64,000 bases of DNA from Lithospermum erythrorhizon (lineage: Eukaryota; Streptophyta; Magnoliopsida; Boraginales; Boraginaceae). Below are positions 38,030-47,575 of this stretch, piece by piece. Location of the stretch: assembly GCA_019722365.1 (NCBI GenBank), contig JADFUC010000852.1, forward strand, positions 1,984,001 to 2,048,000, given 5' to 3'. Positions within the stretch are counted from its first letter, which is position 1. Every line of letters begins with the position of its first letter. A program made the position numbers and the translations under genes. The notes beneath the pieces were generated by a model that saw only the letters and a program-made list of their open reading frames with translations, was not told the DNA's origin and ran no database searches.

Positions 38030-39644
38030 TTTTCTAAAGATCTATAATGTTGATCTTAAATAATTTATAACAAGTCCATCATATATATAGGCCTTCAACA
38101 ATTTTAATACATTCTATTTATGAAGATCGATATAATATATATATAGATATATATTTCTTATATTTACACTTATCATATATTATTAAATAATTCTATTTAT
38201 GAAGATATTATATATATAGATATATATTTCTTATATTACTTTATAAGTATATTATTAAAATCATTCTATTTATGAAGATATTATATATATATATATATAT
38301 CTTCAGATTAAATGCCGATTTATTTGATTATTTTGAAAAGAAAAATATTTTATTAAAAAATTATTGATTGTACAATTTTCATTGAATTAGGATAATATTA
38401 GGGTTATTGATGTCGTTAGATATAATATATTTCTTATGTTACCTTTTACGTATATTTTAGTTATATACTTGTAAAGAAATTAACAAACTCGTTCCTAAAA
38501 GATTGTCACTTTGACTTTTGATGGTTGTATTTTTAAACTTTAAGCTTAAATATATTTCTTTGTGGTACTGTATTTGATGAAAAGTATATCGATGGAAAGA
38601 TTTGAATTGTATTTTCTGATATAATTTTAGTAAAGTGATATATAATATAAACAAAATATCGGCAGTTAAAGTTTAAAATGTATAATATCAAAGTCAAGCA
38701 ATCTTTAGAATAGTAAAAGATGCGAATATCAAATATCTTTGGGACAATTTGGTATTCCACTCAGATATTATTTCCAAGCGGGATAAAATGTATTGATTTC
38801 ATTCTAAATCATCCATGTTTTATTCAAGAACTTGTTAGTAGTAATAATCAACGTCCAAAACATATTTACATATTTAGTGGAGGAAACACAAAATTAGTAA
38901 ATTATGAAAAACAAATAATTTCTATATCGTTTTTCAAAAAAAAAAGGTGTGAAATAAACCGTTTTCAGGATTCCACGGAGAGATAAATCTCGAGTATTAT
39001 CAAGTCGAGGGCAGAGATATATGACGACTATCTTACTACTCACTTTCCATCCACAAATCGTAGTCGCGTCTTGCTTTTAATGATCTCACATTTTAAAAAC
39101 ATGTAAATATCTAATTCTACACTTAGCAAAAATTATAAAAGTTGATATTTTAAAAAATATATTGAAATGAATCTAACAAATGTAGTATATTATTTATTAT
39201 CGACTAATAAAATTCATGGTCAAGTTTTCAAAATTTGATCGAAAAGGTACATTTATTCTGCTTAGAATGGAAGGAGTACTATTTTATTTAAAAGACTAAA
39301 TTTCTATCAAAATTGATTTCAATCATTTTAAATTACATAACATTAATTTCCAAAATATTTTATTTTATTTTAATTTAGTAAATGATGACGAATATTATAA
39401 TTTGTTATGATATCTATATTTACACAAAACATATTTTAGTATGTATAACTTATCTTGAGTTTTCAAATTTTAAATCATTTCTCAAATATTTACTGATATT
39501 TTAATGAAACATTATTCATTTTATCATTTCAAAACTATATCTAAAAGCAGAAACTTTGAACCATGATGATTACTACTAACATACCTTAGCAGATCTTAAT
39601 ACAAGTGAACAAAAGATAGAGGATAAAAAAAGTTGACCCAACAT
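38030..39644. repeat. unit 8 spacer: triplet repeat, MITE-A, MITE-B
   Basis: Triplet repeat about 38112-38300; MITE-A about 38488-38728; MITE-B about 39040-39278. Confidence 0.65.
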
Positions 39645-39740
39645 GACTATCTCTAAATAAGCGCCTGAAATTTGAGACTGATCTCTGCGATCAAAGAGAA
39701 CTGAGATGCCCCGAAGTAATCAAAGATGGATAGCAAAATT
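39645..39740 (-). pseudogene. WD40-gene 3'-end fragment 9
   Basis: Most altered of the fragments: GAAATTTGAGACTGATCTCT replaces the Trp-Leu-Ala-Pro-Arg coding part. The flank AAAAAAAGTTGACCCAACAT is intermediate between the inner copies and the real gene. Confidence 0.6.
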
Positions 39741-40009
39741 CGATAAAAGATAAAAGTGTTCCCAAAACATATTTCAAGCTTATAAAAAGTATTACCCATA
39801 TCTGGTGCATCAAATTTATGTCCATGTTCGAAATAGAATCTTGTGAGATATTTCCTTATATATTCATCAATTTTGGTCTCATTACAATGGGTGATTCGTT
39901 AATATATATGTGTAAGTGTCAAATTATTGTTGAAGAAGATCAAATATTGAAAATATTCCTTAAAATGAAAATAAATTGATTTGTTTCTTTATCAGTATAT
40001 TTAAGTGAA

Positions 40010-40715
40010 GAAACAGAGATTAGAACTGAGGTTTCCTATGGAACAATCGCAAGTTAGGCGAATCCACCCGGTACTTTGCTCGAGAATGGTTGAGAAGTAC
40101 GAGGGGGTGGTTGAGTCGCCTTCTTTACTATCTATACAGGTGCGATTTGGCATATTACGTTTCTGTATACTATCTCGGTTCTGCGAAGCCTTGAGACAGG
40201 CTTATTTGGGATCACGCGACTTTCAGTGATGCGTTATCTAAGGAGTCTCTCCGGGTGAGGTATTTTGTTGCGTTAGATTACGACTTGAATCTTTACGGTT
40301 GGTAATGATTGATTGGGCGGTTGTCCAGATGACACGTGGTCGATTACGTGGTGGCTTGTTTTTCTTGGTGGTTCTCCGATTCTTGGAAAGCCAAAAGAAA
40401 GGAAGCTTGTTTTAAAAGATTATCTTCCTAAAGGCGAAATGCTGGATTCGTTCGCTAATATACGCTGTGAGTTAAATGGCTCAAGGTTTGTTGGTGGGTC
40501 TTAATTGTTTCTAAGATTGATCTTGTTCGATTATCTTGTGATAGTCGATCTCTTTACACACTTGCCCATGTCGGTTTTTATGGCGTTCCAAACATATTGA
40601 GGTAGGCGTCATTTGTTTGGGATGAGATTTAGAGATGGAACTATTGTGCCTCTCATATGTCTACTGACATCACGGTTAGGCGACTTCTTTCACTAACTTT
40701 GAGTCAGGCATACAT
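40010..40715 (+). pseudogene. Ty1/copia RT-RNase H fragment, unit 9
   Basis: Near 40313-40504 an open stretch reads SITWWLVFLGGSPILGK, a near-intact RNase H core; CELNG at its end is the CE-KW equivalent. The RT end (AYYVH-type codons) is shifted. Confidence 0.8.
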
Positions 40716-41111
40716 ATAATATTTTAATTTATAATGAAAAAGGATGTCTATTGACTTAGAGTGCATGATGATGATAGATATAGTGTATTTATTAATTAAC
40801 TTTTTAGCGACTATAGGTCATCCTCTCGTGTTTTATAACTTTATATACAACGTTCCAATTTAATTATTAAATTATGAAAGTAAAATATTTTATTAATGGG
40901 TTAAGTAATCATTAATATATTCTAAAGTACTGTCAAACTATTTTGATAATCACTTAATCATGAAAATGAAAAATACTTTATTAAATGATAAAAGTGCTTA
41001 AAGATCGAGATAAAATTATATTGATCATTATATAAAAAGAAAATTTTGATACGTAATCAGTATATTTCATTTCATAGTCCATGAAGAGTGCGTGAATAAT
41101 TGATACAAGTG

Positions 41112-41533
41112 CTTACTCCAATCATGCTTGACTACAATTTGGCTGCGAGATATTAAATAATACCATATGGGGATATAGACCACATACATTGATAATTATT
41201 ATCTTTGCAATACCCGGAAAGATACTTCATGATTAAATACACTGAAGAAACTTGTAATCTAACTTAAAAGTAACAATAGGGTAGTTGTATAAAAATATAT
41301 TTTCTCGAAATTTCCAACTATAAAGTCTCTCTTGAAGCTTGAGGTGAACTCAAGGTCATCATTTTTGATTTGCAATGGAAAACTTCAGAACAGGAGAAGT
41401 ACCCAAAGAAAGATCATTCCTCAAGGTAACATTGTGATGTCTCGCTTAAACAGTTTTGTTGCTTATGAATATAACTAATGCAATAAACTAAATAAATTAT
41501 GTAACAAAAGTCTCACAAAGGGGTAGTAGCCAT
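41112..41533 (-). pseudogene. SPH copy 9, next to the WD40 gene
   Basis: ATG GCT ACT ACC follows the usual upstream TATA-like box, but an early base loss (CCCCTTTGTGAGACTTTTG) shifts the frame. The leader is shortened (TATATTCATAAGCAACAAAA) and the TTEFYCYF region reads TACCCTATTGTTAC. The stop context is GGAGTAAGC. The C-terminal CKDNNYQCMWSISPYGI codons are clean. Confidence 0.7.
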
Positions 41534-43155
41534 TTTCTAAAGATCTATATTGTCTTAAACAATTTATAACAAGTCCATCATATATATATGAGCCTTCAAC
41601 AGATTTTAATACATTCTTGAAGATCCGATATAATATATATATAGATATATATTTCTTATATTTTACTATCATATATTATTAAAATCATTCTATTTATGAA
41701 TATATATAGATATATATTTCTTATGTTACACTTTATAAGTATATTATTAAAATAATTCTATTTATGAAGATATTATATATATATATATATATATACCAGA
41801 TTAGATACCGATTTATTTGATTATTTTGAAAAGAAAAATATTTTATTAAAAATTATTGATTGTACAATTTTCATTGATTACAGGATAATAAAAACATTAG
41901 TAGTAGTTAGATATAATATATTTCTTATGTTACACTTTACAATATATTTTAGTTATATACTTGTAAATTACTCCTTCGTTATAAAAGATTATGTTTTTGT
42001 TTTTTGATAGTTGTACTTTTTAAACTTTAAGCTTAAATATATTTCTTTGTGTTGTATAATATTTGATGAAAAAGTATATCAATGGAAGAGTTAGATTAGC
42101 ATTTCATTGATATGATTTTCGTAAAGTATTATATAATAAACAAAAAATATCCATAGATTAAGTTTAAAATGTATATCGAAAATGCTTCAATCTTTTAAGA
42201 ATGAGTAAAAGATCTGAGGTATCAAATATCTTTTGGGACAATTTAGGTATTCCACTCGATATTATTTCCAAAACGGGATAAAAATAATGATTTTCATTCT
42301 AAATCATCCATGTTTTATTCCAGAACTTGTTAAATAAGTATTAATCAACGTCAAAAAACATATTCACATATTTAGTGGAGGAAACACCAAGGTAATTAAA
42401 TTATGAAAACAAATAATTTCTATAGTTTTCAAAAAAAGATTATTGAAATAAACGTTGCTAAAGTTCCACGGAGGAGATAAATCTCGAGAATGTGTATCAA
42501 GCTGATTAGGGCGACTATCTTTACTACTCCTGTCCCCTAAATGCGTAGTCAGCGTCTTACTTTGACGATCTCGAATACGACTTAAAACGTAAATATCTCT
42601 AATTCTACACTTGTAAAAATTATAAAAAGTTGATATTTTAAAAATATATATTGAAATGAATCTAACAAAATCCCACATGACTATATTATTTATTATCGGC
42701 TAATAAGAATTCATGGTCAAAGTTTTCAAAATTTGATCCGAAAATTAAAATTTGACTATAACTTAGAGATGGAAGGAGTACTATTTTATTAAAGACTAGA
42801 ATTTCTATCAAAATTGATTTCAATCATTTTAAATTACCTAACATTAATTTCAAAATGTTTTATTTTATTTTAATTTAGTAAATGATATTGAATATTTATA
42901 ATTTGTTATGATATCTATATTTATACAAACATATTTTAGTATATGTAACTTATCTTGAGTTTTCAAAATTTTAAATCATTTCTCAAATATTTCTGCAATG
43001 TTTTTAATCGAAACATTATTCATTTTTATCATTTCAAAACTATATCTAAAAACGAAACTTTGAACCATGATCGTTACTACTAACATACCTTAGCAGTCTT
43101 AATACAAGTGAACAAAAGATAGAAGGATAAAAAAAGCTTTGACCCACACAGCTAT
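41534..43155. repeat. unit 9 spacer and 3' flank of the WD40 gene
   Basis: Triplet repeat about 41610-41795; MITE-A about 41970-42220; MITE-B about 42527-42779. The right part is the real 3' UTR/terminator region of the WD40 gene, so the equivalent sequence in every other unit is a duplicated copy of it. Confidence 0.65.
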
Positions 43156-46100
43156 CTATGACAAATAGCGCCACAAAGCTGGACGATCTCTAGAGATGAG
43201 AAGAACCTGAGATGCCATGTAATCAAAAGATGGATAGTATAAGTCATCTGGTCCAATAACCTCTTTCACGTTATTCATCTGGGAAGAATCCATTGTATAT
43301 GGAGGCAATACTTCATCTTTTGAAGAATCATAAACGCACAATCCGAGGCCGCATACACCCATGACAAGGTTTGAGTTCCCCCAAACCTGTGTTATAGCTT
43401 TGTAATGAGGGTGTGCATTAGAATCAGGTAACACATAGGCGCTTGAAAGCCCCTGCTTTCGCAATGAGAATTGTTGGATTTGGGACGAGAACTGCTTTTT
43501 CCCAGCTGACTTCAAACTAGTGCAGCCGAGCAGGACAGAGTCTCCACGAGAGAAAGTTGATTGCACATCCACACCCACTCTAGGTATCTTGAGGCCTATA
43601 CCAGATGGCTGCCGAAAATCTAGCACATTAATGGAGTCGGCAGTGCAGAACACACCATCGTTTCCTTCAACTTCAGATGAACTAACTCTGCAGCCAAATA
43701 TCGAATATGCAGTTAGTAATATATTCCTGCACTTAGCATGTACTTAAATAGATCTACCTATAACCTATTCTCCTAACAACATTTCTTAATCTAGAAAATA
43801 TAGAAAAATGGTATAATGTGCAAAAATATTCATCAATGGTGGGAATCGAAAAGAATAGAGTAATATATTTTAGCAATTTGCTAGTTCTATGCCCTATTAA
43901 AACATTCATGTTGCATCATATATTAATGTTCAAAATGTAAGAGGAAGTTATCCTTCTACATCACGTTCATCTGATTTTATTTCTAAGTACACAAGAATAA
44001 CGCAATGATAGCGTCATAAATCATCTGAAAACCTGGGGAAGTCAGTCTCACCTATGAACCAGCTTCAGATACGAACCATGTAGCTTCTTAGAATTAAACA
44101 GGTTGGCGAATCAATATAAACAATGTTTGCATTGTAAAGCAGTGAAGGCAGTTAAACTACCATTCCATGAGACATACTTTGATGGCAAAGGTTCAAACTC
44201 AGACGAGTGCAAAGGTACGTTAGAAAGATAGAAGATTTAAACTGTTTTCTCGAGTACAGGGACATCTATATAAAATGGGAGTACAAAGTTACCTTTGACG
44301 AACTCCTCCACCCAACTCGGCATCTGTATTATTCACATGAAGGGCAGTAATCTTCCGGTTACTTGAAGAAACAGAGAGTAATGGTTGGGGACTCAGAGAA
44401 CTCACATCATACAGAGATATGGTTTCTGATTCCGCCACAACCACTTTTCCTTTATTCCTCCATTGCAGAGGGCTCGAGTATTCCATTGTTGCCACAGGCT
44501 TCTGCAACTCCCATCTCATGACATGTTCTCCATCACGAATGTCATAAACCTTGACTGACCTCTGACAACTTGCTGTTGATACAATGAGTGGTCCACAAGG
44601 TCTGTAAAACCACTGCTGATGCTCAGGGGACATGATAGAAGAAAGAGTATTTCTTCGACGCATGGTGTTATTCGGTAAATCAGCTAAAGCAGTACGCACA
44701 TTAGTGGTTCCATCCTCAACATGAACGGCTCTTACATCTTTTAAATAGAAATCCCATGAACAAAAGCCAGCCTCAAGGGAATTCCCAGCAGATGCTGCAA
44801 CAACATATCTTCCAGCACAGCCATCAGCACTTGGAGCACGTACAATCCAACAATCTCGCCACATGTTCGGGGAAATTCCAGCAGGCGGTTTATATTCAGC
44901 CTTAGCCTGAAAAGCGAAGAAAAAAAGCAGAATTATGCATCAAATTGCAAAATTAGCTATAAAGATGATAACAACTGATACTAAACTGAGTTTTCACATA
45001 GTTATTGTGAGTTGTATAAAAAAATCAACAGAAAATATGCGGCTTGTACATGAAAATTTTCCTTGCAGAAGCTTTGAAACTCAAGTTGATCACGATAGTC
45101 TGCCGAAAACTAATAATGTCTGCATATGTCAACTAATTCAAACTCAAAAGTTTTCAGCATAATGTACCACATAAAATAATTTAGTTCTCCGGGATTGGTG
45201 GTCATTTTACATCTAAATTAACATTTTCTTAGGAATAGGAGCTCATTTTACATCTAAACTAAAATCTTTTAAGAAGAAGACAAGCATTATGTTGGCTCTT
45301 CTATGAATGCTGTCATCAAAGGGCTTTCCTTTGTAAATAATTAATTCAAATCATATTCATGTGCATTGAAAGATGCATCCAATCTACTATAGATCCATGG
45401 TTCGAAACAAAAATCACTGAAATGTCAAACTAATAACGAAGGCATCAGGAAAGAAATACGCTGTAAATCAGATGGCTGCATAATGAAAATATAAAGCCCC
45501 GAAAAGCATGTTTCTCACTTGTAAATGAGCACCAGGAGGCCAACTATGTTTTGAAATAACAGAACAAAAATTATTATAAGTGTCTGGATCACTACCTCGC
45601 AGTTGGTAATATCATAATAGGAGCATGAACCATCATTGTGTGCAAGTAGAACTGCTTCTCCCTCTGATACAAACCACCCTCCTGTTGAAATTTTGTGCCC
45701 GATCTCTTTTAACATATATGCACAACTATTCTCATTATCTTCGTCGATTACCATCCTAGATGTAATCTCTTGTTCATCAAACTCTTCCAGCTTTTCATTA
45801 GCAGTCAGTAAAAAATCAAAATTATTCTGACAAGCAATTAAACTTGCAGAATTCTTCCCATGTGCAGCACCCTCACTACTTTCAGTGTCTTCATTTTTGT
45901 ATTCAATTGGAATACCAGATTGTTCACTTTTCAATGATTCCAGGATCTCCAATGCAATAGGCTCAATACTCGTGGCCTTGTCCTGTTGTTTCTGATTCCG
46001 AGTTGACCCATTTTCTCTCGATTCATCAATCTGAGACATCTCCAAGGATGGATTTAGAGATGTCCGGTCCTTGAGGAATTTCTGATGAGGAAATAATCTC

Positions 46101-47575
46101 GCCTCTAACTCCTGGACACTCAATCCCTTCACTGATCTTTTCCCGTCACCAACTTGCATTTCCTCTTGCTTAGTCGACTCTGTTACCTTTCCATCGTCTT
46201 TCATTACTCCAACATTGGCATTACCCACACTAATAACATTACCCATTGCTTTCTCAATCCCCGATATCTTCTCCTGAATATCAGATAATATCACCTTAGA
46301 AGCATCAGGGTTGTTCAAGTCCAACATCTCCTTTGTCTGCTTAATATCCGAAGCAATTTTCTTTACTTTACCTTCCAAAAATGCAAGCTTTTCATGAAGC
46401 TTACTTGGGTACCTCTTCACACTCAAATTACTATCCTTCCCTTCTCCAATAACCGCTTTCTCCTTCAAACCACTTGATCTACCCACCAGCCTTGATCCTT
46501 TAGAAGTCAATTTATCACTCTTCTCACTATTCGTTATCACCTTCACGTCCTCAAACACATCATTTTTTTCAGTTAAATCCCCATGGTTGTTCCCAATCAA
46601 CTCTTTTGATTTCAACGATTCTACAATATTCCCAACGGAATACCTCATTTTAGCTTCTGCAAATGTACCACTTTGCTCACTTAATTCACCATTACCATTC
46701 AAAGTAGACTCATCGCCAGATTTCATTTCTGTTGATCGAGGGACACAATTCTTGTCCCTCGAATCCACATCAACACTCAACCTCGACTCCTCCAAACCCA
46801 ACAAATTTACCCTCTTTTCAACACAATTTCGCACCTTCAATTGCTCCAAGACTCGACCTTTATCACCAGAATCAATTCCCTCATTCAAATTTATCTCAAT
46901 ATGGCTGAAACCAAGACTACTTCCCTCACCATTTCCCACAACTCTCGAACCCAACTTCTTATTCTCTAGCGACTTCAAACCATGTACAAGTGCACCATTT
47001 TTATCAAATTTCTCCGAACCCCACTTACCACTTTCACTACTTTTCTTGCTAACACTTAACCTATCAAACACACCCTTTTTCTCACCAACCACTCTATGAA
47101 TCGAAATCCTAGACCCCCCCTTCTTGATATCCGACAAAACCCTCGTATACTCCGAAGGACTACAACTCCTACCTCTGGACACAACTGAAGAAGCTGACCA
47201 CCTAGCACGCGCCTCATTAACCCCTCCTCTCATACCCGAGGCCTTATTGATACAAGCCTCATTATCCTCCCTTTTCACCCCTCCTCTCATCCCCGTGGCC
47301 TTATCGATACGCGCCAAGGCCTCATTACCGTCTCCCTTCACCCCTCCTCTAAACCCCGATGCCTTATCCATACGAGGCATGGAAACCATCATTGGCTTTG
47401 TTCTGGTGACAGAGGAGGCGCGTGGAAGAGACGCGCAACGCTGAGGGGGGTTTTCTTTGCCGGATGAGGATTTCTGGAGACGAGAGGCTTTTTCAGGAAA
47501 TGGGGTTAGTGGTTTCATTGATTTGGTGGTGGCGCCGCCGCGGTCTTTGAGACGGTGGACTGATGACGTGGACAT
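43156..47575 (-). CDS. WD40-like protein, At4g14310/KIN14B-interacting-protein-like
   Basis: Three exons: 47575-45596, 44906-44293 and 43687-43156 (TAG), GT-AG borders, phases agree, 3126 nt or 1041 codons. I start at MSTSSVHRLKDRGG, the conserved N-terminus of this family; an upstream in-frame GTG is ignored. Residues 1-380 are basic, Ser-rich and low in complexity, with three KASGxRGGV-type repeats at about residues 68-121. A coiled coil is likely at about 385-450 (LHEKLAFLEGKVKKIASDI). Exons 2 and 3 form a beta-propeller-like part (SVKVYDIRDGEHVMRWEL, VISLYDVSSL-like strands, VWGNSNLVMGVCGLGLCVYD) and end in SRDRPALWRYLS. The Arabidopsis relative is annotated as interacting with kinesin KIN14B; function here is inferred. 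The final 81 bp plus 3' flank are copied into the array, and the functional copy is intact. Confidence 0.82.
43688..44292 (-). other. intron 2 of the WD40 gene
   Basis: Donor AAG|GTAACTTTG at 44292 and acceptor GCTGCAG at 43688. No gene-like content within it. Confidence 0.7.
44907..45595 (-). other. intron 1 of the WD40 gene
   Basis: Donor GAG|GTAGTGATC at 45595 and acceptor CGCTTTTCAG at 44907. The small plus-strand open frame inside it has no family features. Confidence 0.7.

Larger units (their letters stand above)
9325..43237. repeat. tandem array, ten units around SPH genes
   Basis: Landmark words recur at a near-constant spacing. The SPH word near ATGATTAAATACACTGA is at about 13.77, 17.27, 20.77, 24.05, 27.53, 30.98, 34.45, 37.73 and 41.23 kb, spacings 3285-3500 bp, with a diverged copy at 10.11 kb. 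Unit order on the plus strand: about 230 bp of AT-rich lead, copia RT-RNase H fragment (+), about 400 bp AT-rich DNA beginning with a GATAGATAACAAATTGTG word, SPH gene (-), AT-rich triplet repeat, MITE-A, MITE-B, then a copy of the 3' end of the WD40 gene (-). Approximate unit joints: 12.33, 15.82, 19.31, 22.75, 26.07, 29.54, 33.02, 36.46, 39.74 and 43.24 kb. The first unit (9.33-12.33) is diverged, lacks the copia fragment and has LTR-like insertions. The last unit ends in the real WD40 gene. Confidence 0.92.

Noticed and set aside
9997..41533. SPH copies as toxin or antimicrobial peptide genes
   Set aside because: Motifs (HCKSK-DDL, SWKF, TTEFYCYF, CMWSI) and length fit the S1 family, not defensin, thionin or similar cysteine-rich peptides.
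9325..43237. CRISPR-like or centromeric satellite reading of the array
   Set aside because: Units are 3.3-3.5 kb and contain gene and transposon pieces; there are no short repeat-spacer structures, and intact genes on both sides argue for an arm location.
46587..47444. long plus-strand frames antisense to WD40 exon 1
   Set aside because: They are antisense shadows of a strongly supported coding exon and resemble no protein.
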